The translations under genes and the position numbers were made by a program. This document shows positions 42,839-53,378 of a DNA stretch of 64,000 nucleotides, piece after piece (within the stretch, counting starts at the first letter, position 1; every line of letters starts with the position of its first letter). The stretch comes from Paraburkholderia sacchari (GTDB lineage: Bacteria; Pseudomonadota; Gammaproteobacteria; Burkholderiales; Burkholderiaceae): NCBI RefSeq assembly GCF_000785435.2, contig NZ_JTDB02000003.1, forward strand, positions 186,001-250,000, in the 5' to 3' direction. The notes beneath the pieces are model-generated. The model ran no database searches and was not told where the DNA came from. It saw only the letters and a program-made list of their open reading frames with translations.

Positions 42839-45800
42839 ATGGCAAAGTTCTTCATTGATCGCCCGATTTTTGCGTGGGTGATCGCCATCATCCTGATGCT
42901 GGCGGGCGTGGCGTCGGTGTTCACGCTGCCGGTCGCCCAGTATCCGACCATCGCGCCGCCGTCCATCCAGATCAGCGCGAACTATCCGGGCGCATCGGCC
43001 AAGACGGTGGAAAACACGGTCACGCAGGTGATCGAGCAGCAGATGAGCGGTCTCGACCACCTGCTGTATATCTCGTCGACTTCCGATGACTCGGGCACGG
43101 CCACCATCACGCTGACGTTCGCCGCGGGCACCAATCCGGACATCGCGCAGGTGCAGGTGCAGAACAAGCTGCAACTCGCCACGCCGATCCTGCCGCAGGT
43201 GGTGCAGCAACTCGGCATCAGCGTGACGAAGTCGAGCAGCAGCTTCTTGCTCGTGCTCGCGTTCGTGTCCGAAGACGGCAGCATGACCAAGTACGACCTC
43301 GCGAACTATGTTGCGTCTAACGTGAAGGACCCGATCAGCCGTATCGACGGCGTGGGTACGGTCACCCTGTTCGGCTCGCAGTACGCGATGCGCGTGTGGC
43401 TCGATCCTCACAAGCTCATCAACTTCAGCCTCACGCCAAGCGACGTGACGGCCGCGATCACCGCGCAGAACGTGCAGATCGCGGGCGGCCAGCTAGGCGG
43501 CACGCCAGCGGTGGCGGGGCAGTCTTTCCAGGCGACCATTACCGAAGCGACGTTGCTGCAAACGCCAGAGCAGTTCGGCAACATTTTGCTGAAGGTGAAT
43601 CAGGACGGCTCGCAGGTGCGCCTGAAGGACGTGGCGCGCATCACGCTGGGCGGCGAAAACTATAACTTCGACACGAAGTACAACGGTGCGCCGACCGCGG
43701 GCCTCGGCATTCAGCTCGCCACGGGCGCCAACGCGCTGCAAACCGCGAAGCTCGTGCGCCAGAAGATCGACGACCTCTCGAAGTACTTCCCGCACGGCCT
43801 CGTCGTGAAGTACCCGTACGACACCACGCCGTTCGTTCGCCTGTCGATCGAGGAAGTGATCAAGACGCTGCTGGAAGGCATCGTGCTGGTGTTCCTCGTG
43901 ATGTACCTGTTCCTGCAGAACCTGCGCGCGACGCTGATTCCGACGATCGCGGTGCCGGTGGTGCTGCTCGGTACGTTCGCGATCATGGCGATGGTGGGCT
44001 TCTCCATCAACACGCTCTCCATGTTCGGCCTCGTGCTCGCCATCGGTCTGCTGGTGGACGACGCGATCGTGGTCGTGGAAAACGTCGAGCGGGTGATGGT
44101 GGAAGAGGGGCTGGGGCCAAAGGAAGCGACCCGCAAGGCGATGGGCCAGATCACCGGCGCACTCGTGGGCGTGGCGCTCGTGCTTTCCGCCGTGTTCGTG
44201 CCGGTGGCGTTCTCGGGCGGCTCGGTGGGCGCCATTTACCGGCAGTTCTCGCTCACGATCGTGGCGGCGATGGTGCTGTCCGTGCTCGTCGCGCTGATTC
44301 TCACGCCGGCGCTGTGCGCGACCATCCTCAAGCCGATTCCGAAGGGCCATCACGAACAGAAGAAGGGCTTCTTCGGCTGGTTCAACCGCACTTTCGAGAA
44401 GAGCCGCGACAAGTATCACAGCGGCGTGTACCACGTCATCAAGCGCTCGGGCCGCTGGCTCATCATCTATCTCGCGCTGATCGTCGCGGTCGGGCTGCTG
44501 TTCGTGCGTCTGCCGAAGTCGTTCCTGCCCGATGAAGACCAGGGCACGATGTTCGTGATTGTGCAGACGCCCTCGGGCTCGACCCAGGAAACCACGGCGC
44601 GCACTCTCGCCAACATCCAGAACTGGCTGCTCAAGGACGAAGGCAGCATCGTTGAGTCGACCTTCACCGTGAACGGCTTCAGCTTCGCGGGCCGCGGCCA
44701 GAACTCGGGTCTCGTGTTCGTGCGTCTGAAGGACTATAAGGAGCGTCAGCACGCGGACCAGAAGGTCCAGGCGCTGGTGCGCCGCATGTACGGTCACTTC
44801 GCGGGCTACAAGGACGCGATGATCTTCCCCGTGAATCCGCCTTCGATTCCGGAACTCGGCACGGCGTCGGGCTTCGACTTCGAGCTGCAGGATCGCGGCG
44901 GCGTCGGCCACGAGAAGCTGATGGAAGCGCGCAACATGCTGCTCGGCATGGCTGCGAAGGACCCGTCGCTTGCGCTCGTGCGTCCGAACGGCCTGAACGA
45001 CACGCCGCAGTTCAAGGTGGATATCGACCGCGAGAAGGCTAATGCGCTCGGCGTGACGTCGGCGGCGGTGGACCAGACCTTCTCGGTCGCGTGGGCGTCC
45101 GCGTACGTGAACAACTTCCTCGACACCGACGGCCGTATCAAGAAGGTGTATGCGATGGCCGACGCGCCGTTCCGCATGAACCCGGAAGACCTCGGTCTCT
45201 GGTACGTGCGCAACAGCTCGGGCGGGATGGTGCCGTTCTCGTCGTTCGCAAGCGGCCACTGGACCTACGGTTCGCCGAAGCTGGAGCGTTACAACGGTAT
45301 CTCGGCGATGGAAATCCAGGGTCAGGCGGGTCCGGGCAAGTCGACGGGCCAGGCCATGACGGCCATGGAGCAGATCGCGGCGAAGCTGCCCGCGGGCATC
45401 GGCTACGAATGGACGGGCCTGTCGTTCCAGGAAATCCAGTCGGGTTCGCAGGCGCCGATTCTCTATGGCATCTCGATCCTCGTCGTGTTTCTGTGTCTCG
45501 CGGCGCTCTACGAGAGCTGGTCGATTCCGTTCGCGGTCATCATGGTGGTGCCGCTCGGCGTGCTCGGCGCGCTGCTCGCGGTGACGCTGCGCGGCCTCGA
45601 AAACGACGTGTTCTTCCAGGTGGGTCTGCTGACCACCGTGGGTCTTTCGGCGAAAAACGCGATTCTGATCGTGGAGTTCGCGCGCGATCTCCAGGCCGAA
45701 GGGAAGATCGGACCGATCGAGGCGGCGCTCGAAGCTTCACGACTGCGTCTGCGACCGATTCTGATGACCTCGATGGCGTTCATTCTCGGCGTGCTGCCAC

Positions 45801-46084
45801 TCGCGATCAGTAACGGCGCGGGCTCGGCATCGCAGCACGCGATCGGCACGGGCGTGATCGGCGGGATGATCACCGCGACGTTCCTCGCGATCTTCATGAT
45901 CCCGATGTTCTTCGTCGTGATCCGCGCGAAGTTCGCCGGCGAGAAGGAAGACGCCGACACCGCGCTTGCGCACTACGAAGAGCACCACGCGCACGACCAT
46001 GACGACGAGAACGGCGGCAATGGCGGCAGCGGTGGCGGCAATGGCGGCGGTAATGGCCAGGGCCAGGGCAAGGAAGGACATTGA
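42839..46084 (+). CDS. bpeB: RND efflux inner-membrane transporter (BpeB/AcrB type)
   Basis: A 1081-residue HAE1 transporter that pumps drugs and other amphiphiles using proton motive force. The N-terminus [21 protein letters not shown] and the IAMLVG-like second repeat are standard. [24 protein letters not shown] gives the proton-relay acidic pair in TM4, and [14 protein letters not shown] the Lys of TM10. The last 45 residues are an unusual His/Asp/Gly-rich tail ([18 protein letters not shown]...). It overlaps the operon layout: adaptor 15 bp upstream, outer-membrane factor starts one base after its stop. Confidence 0.95.
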   Translation: MAKFFIDRPIFAWVIAIILMLAGVASVFTLPVAQYPTIAPPSIQISANYPGASAKTVENTVTQVIEQQMSGLDHLLYISSTSDDSGTATITLTFAAGTNPDIAQVQVQNKLQLATPILPQVVQQLGISVTKSSSSFLLVLAFVSEDGSMTKYDLANYVASNVKDPISRIDGVGTVTLFGSQYAMRVWLDPHKLINFSLTPSDVTAAITAQNVQIAGGQLGGTPAVAGQSFQATITEATLLQTPEQFGNILLKVNQDGSQVRLKDVARITLGGENYNFDTKYNGAPTAGLGIQLATGANALQTAKLVRQKIDDLSKYFPHGLVVKYPYDTTPFVRLSIEEVIKTLLEGIVLVFLVMYLFLQNLRATLIPTIAVPVVLLGTFAIMAMVGFSINTLSMFGLVLAIGLLVDDAIVVVENVERVMVEEGLGPKEATRKAMGQITGALVGVALVLSAVFVPVAFSGGSVGAIYRQFSLTIVAAMVLSVLVALILTPALCATILKPIPKGHHEQKKGFFGWFNRTFEKSRDKYHSGVYHVIKRSGRWLIIYLALIVAVGLLFVRLPKSFLPDEDQGTMFVIVQTPSGSTQETTARTLANIQNWLLKDEGSIVESTFTVNGFSFAGRGQNSGLVFVRLKDYKERQHADQKVQALVRRMYGHFAGYKDAMIFPVNPPSIPELGTASGFDFELQDRGGVGHEKLMEARNMLLGMAAKDPSLALVRPNGLNDTPQFKVDIDREKANALGVTSAAVDQTFSVAWASAYVNNFLDTDGRIKKVYAMADAPFRMNPEDLGLWYVRNSSGGMVPFSSFASGHWTYGSPKLERYNGISAMEIQGQAGPGKSTGQAMTAMEQIAAKLPAGIGYEWTGLSFQEIQSGSQAPILYGISILVVFLCLAALYESWSIPFAVIMVVPLGVLGALLAVTLRGLENDVFFQVGLLTTVGLSAKNAILIVEFARDLQAEGKIGPIEAALEASRLRLRPILMTSMAFILGVLPLAISNGAGSASQHAIGTGVIGGMITATFLAIFMIPMFFVVIRAKFAGEKEDADTALAHYEEHHAHDHDDENGGNGGSGGGNGGGNGQGQGKEGH

Positions 46085-46085
46085 G

Positions 46086-47639
46086 ATGCAAAAACTATCC
46101 GTAATTGCAACGGCCGCCGCTGCGGTGGTCGCTGCGCTTCTGGCGGGTTGCACGATGGAGCCGCACTATCAGCGGCCGGACGCGCCGGTGTCGCAGGACT
46201 TCCCGCAGGGCGGCGTCTACGCGACGCAACCCGGCGCGACCGGCAACAGCGGCCAGCCTGGCCGCAGCGCCAACGGCGTTGCAGCCACCGACATCGGCTG
46301 GCGCGACTTCTTCGTCGACCCGCGCCTGCAGCAACTGGTCCAGATCGCGTTGAAGAACAACCGCGACCTGCGCGTCTCGGTGCTCAACGTCGAGGCGGCG
46401 CGCGCGCAGTATCAGATCACGCGCTCCGCGCTGTTCCCGGCCATCGACGGCGTAGCCTCGGAAAGCCGCACGCGCGTGCCTAACGCGCTGCTGTCCTCGC
46501 CCCGGCAACCGAACCCGTCCAGCGTGTACAACGTGGGCTTGCAGGCGTCGTGGGAAATCGACTTCTGGGGGCGTATCCGGAGCCTGAAGGACCAGGCGCT
46601 GGCGCAATACCTGTCGACGGCGCAGGCGCGCAAGGCGGCGGAGATCTCGCTCGTCTCGCAGGTCGCCGACCAGTACCTGACAATGCTCGCCGACGACGAC
46701 CTGCTCAAGGTCACGCAGGAGACGCTGAAAACGGCGCAGGATTCGTACAACATCACGAAGGCGCAGTTCGACACTGGCACCGGCACCGAGCTCGACGTGC
46801 GCCAGGCTCAGACAGTGGTCGAGAATGCGCAGGCCGATCTACAGTCGCAAATGCGCGCTCGCGCGCAGGCCGAGAACGCTCTCGTGTTGCTGATTGGCGA
46901 GCCGCTGCCGGCGGATCTGCCGCAAGGCTTGCCGCTCGACAACCAGAACCTGCTGGCCGACATTCCGGAGGGCTTGCCGTCTGACCTGCTCACGCGGCGT
47001 CCGGACATCATGGAGGCCGAGCAGAACCTGCTCGCGGCGAACGCCAATATCGGTGCGGCGCGCGCGGCGTTCTTCCCGAAGGTTTCGCTCACGGCGGCGT
47101 TCGGTACCGAAAGCCTCTCGCTCGGCGGGCTCTTCAAGGCGGGCACGGCGGCGTGGAGTTTCGCGCCGCAGATCACGATGCCGATCTTCGAAGGCGGCGC
47201 GAACATCGCGAACCTGGACCTCGCGCATGTCCAGAAGCGCATCGAGATCGCCAACTACGAGAAGGCGATTCAGTCGGCGTTCCGCGAAGTGGCCGATGGT
47301 CTCGCCGCGCGGGGCACCTATGATCAGCAGATCCAGGCGCTCCAGCGCAGCACCTTCGCGAACCAGCGCGGGCTCGACCTTTCGGAGCTGCGCTACAAGA
47401 ACGGCGTGGACAGCTATCTGCCTGTGCTGGCCGCGCAGACCAGCCTGTACTCGGCGCAGCGCTCGCTTGTGGCTGCGCGGCTCGCGCGGGAGACCAACCT
47501 CGTCGATCTGTACCGCGCGCTGGGCGGCGGCTGGATCGAGCACGCGGGCGAGACGCCGCGTCCGGCCGATGCGCCGGTCGATTACGGTGCGGCCAGCGCA
47601 CCGGTGGCGGCTTCGGCGCCGGCGGCAACGGCGGGTTAG
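46086..47639 (+). CDS. oprB: RND efflux outer-membrane channel (OprB/NodT type)
   Basis: A 517-residue TolC-like lipoprotein. The signal ends with the lipobox ALLAGC, and MEPHYQRPDAPV is the usual start of the NodT family. Two repeated OEP domains with long helices follow (VQIALKNNRDLRVSVLNVEAARAQYQ, and NAQADLQSQMRARAQ). RPDIMEAEQNLLAANANIGAARAAFFPKVSL is the family hallmark. The C-terminus is an Ala-rich tail. The ATG at 46086 begins one base after the transporter stop, with AAGGACATTGAG upstream, so translation is coupled. Confidence 0.93.
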   Translation: MQKLSVIATAAAAVVAALLAGCTMEPHYQRPDAPVSQDFPQGGVYATQPGATGNSGQPGRSANGVAATDIGWRDFFVDPRLQQLVQIALKNNRDLRVSVLNVEAARAQYQITRSALFPAIDGVASESRTRVPNALLSSPRQPNPSSVYNVGLQASWEIDFWGRIRSLKDQALAQYLSTAQARKAAEISLVSQVADQYLTMLADDDLLKVTQETLKTAQDSYNITKAQFDTGTGTELDVRQAQTVVENAQADLQSQMRARAQAENALVLLIGEPLPADLPQGLPLDNQNLLADIPEGLPSDLLTRRPDIMEAEQNLLAANANIGAARAAFFPKVSLTAAFGTESLSLGGLFKAGTAAWSFAPQITMPIFEGGANIANLDLAHVQKRIEIANYEKAIQSAFREVADGLAARGTYDQQIQALQRSTFANQRGLDLSELRYKNGVDSYLPVLAAQTSLYSAQRSLVAARLARETNLVDLYRALGGGWIEHAGETPRPADAPVDYGAASAPVAASAPAATAG

Positions 47640-47702
47640 CGACGCGAACATGGACCGCGTTCTACGCGGTTCAGTGCGGTTCAGTGCGGTTCAAACGACA
47701 AA

Positions 47703-47728
47703 AGCCACGGGAGACCGTGGCTTTTTTT
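47703..47728 (+). terminator. Rho-independent terminator of the efflux operon
   Basis: AGCCACGG (47703-47710), loop GAGA, CCGTGGCT (47715-47722), followed by a run of T to 47728. Confidence 0.92.
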
Positions 47729-47854
47729 CGAGCGCGTTCTTAATGTTTGGGCAGTCGGCAGTGAGGCCGCAAGCGCGTTAGGGCGATAGGGTGGGGCGCC
47801 CTCCATACCACTGGGCCACTGCCCCGCGTATCGGGCGACAACGCGCCCTCAAAC

Positions 47855-47884
47855 AAAAAAGGCGTCACGGTTTCCCGTGACGCC
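47855..47884 (-). terminator. Rho-independent terminator of the purine permease gene
   Basis: On the minus strand GGCGTCACGG, loop AAA, CCGTGACGCC (arms at 47861-47870 and 47875-47884) is followed by six T (A run at 47855-47860). Confidence 0.9.
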
Positions 47885-47954
47885 AAACCAGCAAAAGGCC
47901 CCGGCACGCGTGTCTGCGTGGCTATCACCCGGCCGAGGCGCCTCTCGCGTCGAC

Positions 47955-49403
47955 TCAGTGTGCTGCCGTGCGCGGCATGCCTTGTCCTGCTTCCGTCGAG
48001 CCTTGCCCGGCTTCGTTCGACTGGGTGCCGTCGAAGTCGTGGCCGACCTGGTGGATGTCGTGTTCTGCAGCTGCTTCGCTCTTTGCGCCGTTGAAAATCA
48101 GGTTCAGGACCACGGCCGAAACCGAGGCGAGCAGAATGCCGCTATGCAGCAGCGGCGAGAGCGCCGGCGGCAGTTGCGCGAAGAACTTCGGCGAGACCAC
48201 CGGCACGAGACCGAAGCCCACGCTCACAGCGACGATGAAGAGGTTGTGGTGGTTCTTCACGAAGTCGACCTTCGAGAGCACCTTGATGCCGTTCGCGGCC
48301 ACCATGCCGAACATCACGAGGCCCGCGCCGCCCAGCACGAACGGAGGCACCGAAGCCACGACCTGCGCCATCTTCGGGAACAGGCCGAGCGCCACCAGAA
48401 TCACGCCGCCCGTTGCACACACAAAACGGCTCTTCACGCCCGTCACGCCGATGAGGCCCACGTTCTGCGAGAACGAGGTGTGCGGGAACGAGTTGAAGAT
48501 GCCGCCGATCATCGTGCCCAGACCGTCGACGCGCAGACCGCGCACCAGCGTTGCCTGGTCGACCGGACGATCCACCATGTCGCCCACGGCGAGGAACATG
48601 CCCGTCGATTCGATGAAGGTCACGAACATCACGATCACCATCGTTGCGATCGGCAGGATGTGGAACTGCGGCAGGCCGAAGTGGAACGGCATCACGAAGC
48701 CCATCCACTGTGCGTGCGACACGCCATCGAGGTTCACGCGGCCAAGCGCCATCGCAATCGCGAAACCCGCCACGATGCCGAGCAGCACCGAGATGTTGGC
48801 GATGAAGCCGCGACCGAACTTGTTGATGAGGAGAATCAGCATCAGCACGACGAGCGACAGGCCCAGGTAGACCGGGTCACCGTAGTTCGGGTTGCCGACG
48901 CCGCCGGCTGCCCAGTTGATGCCCACTTCCATGAGCGAGAGGCCGATTACCGCGATCACCGTGCCCACCACGACAGGCGGGAAGAATCGCAGCAGCTTGC
49001 CGATCATCGGTGAGATCACGATGCCTATTGCGCCCGCGGCAATCGTCGAGCCGAAGATGTCGAGAATGCCCAGCGAGGGATTCGTGCCGATGGCGATCAT
49101 CGGGCCGACCGAGGCAAACGTACAGCCCATGATGACGGGTAGGCGAATACCGAAGATCCAGAGGCCAAGCGTCTGGATCAGTGTTGCGATGCCGCATGCG
49201 AACAGATCGGCGCTGATGAGGAACGCCACCTGGTCTTTCGGCAGTCCGACGGCGCCGCCGACGATGAGCGGCACGGCCACTGCACCCGCATACATCACGA
49301 GAACGTGCTGAATTCCGAGCGTGAGAAGCTGGCCGAACGGCAGGCGCTCGTCTACCGGGTGAACCTGGCTTCGAGCCTGGGTTTGAGTACCCTGGGATTG
49401 CAT
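47955..49403 (-). CDS. Nucleobase:cation symporter-2 (xanthine/uric acid permease)
   Basis: A 482-residue inner-membrane transporter of the NCS2 family with about 14 hydrophobic segments. Typical motifs: VMYAGAVAVPLIVGGAVGLP near the N-terminus, GLWIFGIRLPVIMGCTFASVGPM, FIESTGMFLAVGDM (conserved Glu), and FNSFPHTSFSQNVGLIGVTGVKSR. The NSFPHTSFSQNVG segment points to purine (xanthine or urate) rather than uracil transport. The C-terminus is a soluble, His/Asp-rich tail. The start at 49403 follows GGAGAGAGAC. Its exact purine is not settled. Confidence 0.9.
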   Translation of the reverse strand: MQSQGTQTQARSQVHPVDERLPFGQLLTLGIQHVLVMYAGAVAVPLIVGGAVGLPKDQVAFLISADLFACGIATLIQTLGLWIFGIRLPVIMGCTFASVGPMIAIGTNPSLGILDIFGSTIAAGAIGIVISPMIGKLLRFFPPVVVGTVIAVIGLSLMEVGINWAAGGVGNPNYGDPVYLGLSLVVLMLILLINKFGRGFIANISVLLGIVAGFAIAMALGRVNLDGVSHAQWMGFVMPFHFGLPQFHILPIATMVIVMFVTFIESTGMFLAVGDMVDRPVDQATLVRGLRVDGLGTMIGGIFNSFPHTSFSQNVGLIGVTGVKSRFVCATGGVILVALGLFPKMAQVVASVPPFVLGGAGLVMFGMVAANGIKVLSKVDFVKNHHNLFIVAVSVGFGLVPVVSPKFFAQLPPALSPLLHSGILLASVSAVVLNLIFNGAKSEAAAEHDIHQVGHDFDGTQSNEAGQGSTEAGQGMPRTAAH

Positions 49404-50064
49404 GTCGTCTCTCTCCGTCTTTGGTTTCAAAATATGGCCTCCAAGGTATTCGCGACGAAAAGAAGCAGCAAGACCACTGGGGACTATTCCGTGCTTTCCG
49501 GGGGTGATATGCGGATGGCGCGCGCGGATCCTCATATCAGGGTACGATCAGACTATATGGAAGCTGGCGCAAGCCTACAGGACGATGCTGCGGCGCATTG
49601 TATGAGTACACATGCGACGTTCTGACGCAGCGTTAGACCCGGTTTTCAGGTGGTTTCAGGCGTTAGTCGCTATTGCGCCGCTTTGCGCGGGATGAGTATG
49701 GGGCTCGCGCAGTCGCCCATGAAGGGGCGATGTCGGGTGAAAACAGGTCCCGGTCGGACCGGAAATATATGGTCAACCCTTTATGATCTATATTTCGCTT
49801 TTCGCATGTGCCACATTTCGCATGCCGCAAAAGGCCCCCGGGTTAACCCGCGAATGCACGCAAACTGGGTCATTTCGAGTTGCCTGCGAAACTCTCCGCG
49901 AGACCACCGATTTGTCCTCTCCAGCGCCGTTCGCGACCCAGTCTCCGAGCATGAATTTCGCGCTGTCATCATGCGCTTTTTTATCGTTTTTTACTGCTGT
50001 CGCGGCTCGTCGTGTTCGATGAGCAGCGCGCGCCAATCCTGATTATGTTTCCCGGTCATTTCGC
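49404..50064. other. Divergent intergenic region, function unclear
   Basis: About 660 bp between the purine permease and the xylulokinase gene. Several short open frames exist but none has a family-like sequence or clear ribosome-binding site. A long 5' leader in front of the permease could hold a regulatory RNA, but I could not match it to a known riboswitch. Confidence 0.4.
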
Positions 50065-51612
50065 ATGAACGCTATGCAGTCGCGCTTTCTCGGTATCGAT
50101 CTCGGTACCGGTTCGCTCAAAGTCGCCATCGTCGATGAAGCGGGGGCCGAGCGTGCCGCGGCCAGCGCCGCGTATGCGCTGGAGATGCCGCAGCCCGGCT
50201 GGGCCGAGATCGATGTCGAGCGGTGGTGGGACGCGCTCGTGCTGGCATGCGGGCGTCTGCCCGGCGCCGAGCGCGCGAGGGTTCGCGCGATTGGCTTCTC
50301 CGGTCAGATGCATGGCGTCGTGCCGACCGATGCAGCAGGCCATGCCCTGCGTTGCGCCATGCTATGGCCCGACACGCGGGCGCGCGCATCGCTCGATGCT
50401 TGGCCCGATGCATTGCACGATAGCGCCGCGAATCCACCGCCGAATCCGGTCGCGCCCGGCATGGCGGGGCCGTTGCTTTCCTGGCTGACGCTGCACGAGC
50501 GCGCGACGGCCGACGCCACGCGCTGGGCGTTGCAGCCGAAGGACTGGCTGCGCGTGCGGCTCGCGGGTTCGGCGAATGCGGCGGCCGGAGCCTTCGTGGC
50601 CGATCCATCCGATGCCTGCGCGACCGCGCTTGCCGCGCCCGACGGGGCGTGGGATTTTGCGCTGATCGAGCGGCTGGGCTTGCCGGCGCGCTGGTTCGCG
50701 CCGCTTGCGCCATCGGCAGCGGCTAGCGGCACGCTATGCGCGGACGCCGCGCGCGCCCTCGGCCTGCCTGCAGGCGTCGTGCTTGCGGCGGGCGCCGGGG
50801 ACACGCCGTGCGCCGTGCTCGGCAGCGGCCTGCGCGAAGACGGCGACGCGCTGCTGACCACGGGCACGGGTGGCCAGATCGTCGTCACATCGAGCGTCGA
50901 GCCGCCTGCCCGGCGCGGCCTGCATCGCTATCGGTCGGCGAGCGGCGGATGGTATGCGATGGCCGCGATGCAAAACGTGGGCGTGGCGCTCGAAGCGGCG
51001 CGCGGCTGGCTGTCCTGCGATTGGGCCACGGCTTATGCGGAGGCCTTTGCAGCGCAGCCCTCGCAGACGCTTGCCTTTCTGCCGTACCTGAGCGGCGAGC
51101 GCTCGCCGTGGCTCGATCCCGAGGCGCGCGGCGGCTGGCTCGGCGCGGGCCTGGGCGACACGCGCGGCGTGCTCATGCGCGCCGCGTTCGAAGGCGTGGC
51201 GTTTGCGTTGCGCGCGGGGCTCGACGCGTTGCGCGGCGCGCCGTTGCACGCGGCTCACGCGATCAGTGCAGCCGACGTTGATAGCCTCACCGATGTCGAA
51301 AGCGCGGCTGCGCCGATCACCGTGCTCAAGCTTGCGGGCGGCGGCTCCGTCGACGCGCGCTGGCGTCAATTGCTCGCCGACGTGCTGGGCGCGCGGCTCG
51401 ATGCGATCGACTGCCCGAATGCGGCCGCGCGCGGCGCGGCGCTGCTGGGCGGCGTCGCCTGCGGGCATTGGCGCATGGACGAGCTCGCGGCGCTCGCGCC
51501 CGCCGCGACCTGCGTGGTGCAGCCGCGTGCCGACGCCGCGCTCGCGCAGCGCTACGCGCGCTTCATCGATCTGTATGGCCGCGTGCGCACATGGTTTGCG
51601 CCGAAGCCGTAA
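50065..51612 (+). CDS. xylB: Xylulokinase
   Basis: A 515-residue FGGY-family kinase that phosphorylates D-xylulose. The N-terminus FLGIDLGTGSLKVAIVDEAG is the phosphate-1 motif, IGFSGQMHGVV and AMLWPDTRA the substrate region, TTGTGGQIVV the phosphate-2 motif, and FLPYLSGERSPWLDPEARGGWLG the FGGY-type signature. Length and the QMHG motif point to xylulose rather than glycerol or ribulose. D-xylulose is the product of arabitol oxidation, so it may serve the polyol operon further right, although metal-transport genes lie between. No strong ribosome-binding site is seen. Confidence 0.9.
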   Translation: MNAMQSRFLGIDLGTGSLKVAIVDEAGAERAAASAAYALEMPQPGWAEIDVERWWDALVLACGRLPGAERARVRAIGFSGQMHGVVPTDAAGHALRCAMLWPDTRARASLDAWPDALHDSAANPPPNPVAPGMAGPLLSWLTLHERATADATRWALQPKDWLRVRLAGSANAAAGAFVADPSDACATALAAPDGAWDFALIERLGLPARWFAPLAPSAAASGTLCADAARALGLPAGVVLAAGAGDTPCAVLGSGLREDGDALLTTGTGGQIVVTSSVEPPARRGLHRYRSASGGWYAMAAMQNVGVALEAARGWLSCDWATAYAEAFAAQPSQTLAFLPYLSGERSPWLDPEARGGWLGAGLGDTRGVLMRAAFEGVAFALRAGLDALRGAPLHAAHAISAADVDSLTDVESAAAPITVLKLAGGGSVDARWRQLLADVLGARLDAIDCPNAAARGAALLGGVACGHWRMDELAALAPAATCVVQPRADAALAQRYARFIDLYGRVRTWFAPKP

Positions 51613-51730
51613 CAGGCCGCGCGGTTCCCTTCGTGCCGAATCGCACAGGAAAGGTAAGATCGGCATCGACCTGATGAAGAAGGGCGAATCGATTCGCCCG
51701 GTTGTCCAATCCCAATAGCGAGGGCTAGAG

Positions 51731-52576
51731 ATGCTGGACCAGATTGAAGAGCACGCTTGTTATGGCGGCGTGCAGCGCATCTACAAACACGATTCGAAAA
51801 CGATCGGCCTGCCGATGCGCTTTTCGGTGTATTTGCCGCCCCAGGCGCGCGAGCGCAAGGTGCCGGGGCTGTTTTATCTGGCGGGCCTGACTTGCACTGA
51901 AGAGACTTTCCCGATCAAGGCGGGCGCGCAGCGCTTCGCCGCGCAGCACGGCATCGCGCTGATCGCGCCTGATACGAGCCCGCGCGGCGCGAACGTGCCT
52001 GGTGAAGCCGAGGCTTGGGACTTCGGCGTGGGCGCGGGTTTCTACGTCGACGCCACGCGCGAGCCGTGGTCGAAGCACTGGCGCATGTACTCGTATGTGC
52101 GCGACGAACTGCGTGAGGCCGTGACGGCGAACCTGCCCGTGGACGGCGCGCGGCTCGGCATCTTCGGTCATTCGATGGGCGGGCATGGCGCGTTGATGCT
52201 CGCGCTGCGCAACCCCGATATCTATCGTTCGGTGTCGGCGTTCGCGCCGATCGCGGCGCCTACGCGCTGCCCGTGGGGCGAGAAAGCGTTCTCCGGCTAT
52301 CTGGGCGACGACCGCGAGGCCTGGAAGCAGTACGACGCAAGCGAACTGGTGGGCAAGGCCGCGCATAAATTCGAAGCCGGCATCCTCGTCGATCAGGGCA
52401 TGGCCGACTCGTTCTTGCCGAACCAGTTAAACCCGGATGTGTTCGAAGCCGCGTGCAAGGCGGCGGGGCAGCCGCTCACGCTGCGCCGTCACGAAGGCTA
52501 CGATCACGGCTACTTCTTCATCCAGAGTTTTATCGAGGACCATCTGGCGCATCACGCGCGGGTGCTCGCAAAGTAA
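51731..52576 (+). CDS. fghA: S-formylglutathione hydrolase
   Basis: A 281-residue esterase that hydrolyses S-formylglutathione to formate in glutathione-dependent formaldehyde oxidation. Motifs: YLAGLTCTEETF, the nucleophile elbow GHSMGGHGAL, PIAAPTRCPWGEKAF, the Asp in LVDQGMADSFLP and the His in EGYDHGYFFI. Length matches FrmB/FghA. The usual partner, a class III alcohol dehydrogenase, is not in the window. Its start lies 118 bp after xylB. Confidence 0.95.
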   Translation: MLDQIEEHACYGGVQRIYKHDSKTIGLPMRFSVYLPPQARERKVPGLFYLAGLTCTEETFPIKAGAQRFAAQHGIALIAPDTSPRGANVPGEAEAWDFGVGAGFYVDATREPWSKHWRMYSYVRDELREAVTANLPVDGARLGIFGHSMGGHGALMLALRNPDIYRSVSAFAPIAAPTRCPWGEKAFSGYLGDDREAWKQYDASELVGKAAHKFEAGILVDQGMADSFLPNQLNPDVFEAACKAAGQPLTLRRHEGYDHGYFFIQSFIEDHLAHHARVLAK

Positions 52577-52595
52577 CGCACCCCCCGCCGTACGC

Positions 52596-53378
52596 TTAAC
52601 GCCGGCCCATCAGGCTCGCGCCGTAGACAAGCGCCGCGAGCGCGGTGATCCAGAAGCTCGTCGGCCAGTCGGTGTAGTAGGCGAGCGTCACGCCGATCCA
52701 TGCCTGCGCGAGCGCAAGCAAGGCGGCGAGCGTGAGGCCCGCCGAAAGACGCGTGGTGAGATTCTGCGCGGCGGCGGCGGGCCCTACCATCAGCGTGAAG
52801 ACGAGCAGCACGCCCACGATCTGCGTGCATGCGGCCACGGCCAGCGCGGCGATGGCGAGGAACAGCACCGAGACGAGTCGCAGCGATACGCCCTTGGCCT
52901 CGGCCAGTTCCGGTTGCAGCGAGGCGAACAGCAGCGGCCGCATGATGGCCGCGAGCGCGGCGAGACTCGCCACGGCCAGCGCGGCGAGCACGCCGAGCGT
53001 GTCGCGGCCCACGCCGAGCACGTTGCCGAAAAGCAGCGCCGTGACCTGGGTGGCGAACGACGTGAAGTAGTGCAGGAACAGCAGGCCGAAGCCGAGCGCG
53101 AGCGACAGGACCACGCCGATGGCCACGTCGCGGCCTGCGAGCTTTTCGCCGAGCGCGCCCATCGACACGCCCGCGGCGAGCGTGAAACCCACCATCCCCC
53201 AGATCGGCGAGATGCCGAGCAGCACCGCGCCCGTGGCGCCCGTGAAGCCGACGTGCGAGAGCGCATGGCCCGCGAAGGTTTGCCCGCGCATCACCAGGAA
53301 GTAGCCGACGATGCCCGCGAGCACCGCGACAATGCCCGACGCCGCGAAGGCGTTCACCATGAAATCGTATTCAAGCAT
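52596..53378 (-). CDS. znuB: Zinc/manganese ABC transporter permease (ZnuB type)
   Basis: A 260-residue ABC-3 family membrane subunit with about eight spans. Typical features are GHALSHVGFTGATGAVLLGISP near the middle and GPAAAAQNLTTRLSAGL near the C-terminus. The start at MLEYDFMVNAFAASG overlaps the end of the ATPase gene by eight bases, so the two are translationally coupled. It is the last gene of the unit binding protein, ATPase, permease. Confidence 0.9.
   Translation of the reverse strand: MLEYDFMVNAFAASGIVAVLAGIVGYFLVMRGQTFAGHALSHVGFTGATGAVLLGISPIWGMVGFTLAAGVSMGALGEKLAGRDVAIGVVLSLALGFGLLFLHYFTSFATQVTALLFGNVLGVGRDTLGVLAALAVASLAALAAIMRPLLFASLQPELAEAKGVSLRLVSVLFLAIAALAVAACTQIVGVLLVFTLMVGPAAAAQNLTTRLSAGLTLAALLALAQAWIGVTLAYYTDWPTSFWITALAALVYGASLMGRR

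Larger units (their letters stand above)
47640..47954. other. Intergenic region with two facing terminators and short repeats
   Basis: No gene is supported. It contains a dyad ACCGCGT-TCT-ACGCGGT (47654-47670), a 10-bp unit GCGGTTCAGT repeated three times (47666-47695), and one terminator for each strand. Confidence 0.7.

Noticed and set aside
47770..47850. tRNA-like segment on the minus strand (TGGCCCAGTGG resembles a D-arm)
   Set aside because: No acceptor stem, anticodon arm or GTTC-type T-loop could be matched around it.
49404..49800. Purine riboswitch in front of the permease
   Set aside because: The conserved loop and junction bases of the known purine aptamer could not be found on the minus strand.
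49650..50042. 130-residue frame in the permease-xylulokinase gap
   Set aside because: No ribosome-binding site, mixed composition and no recognisable motif.
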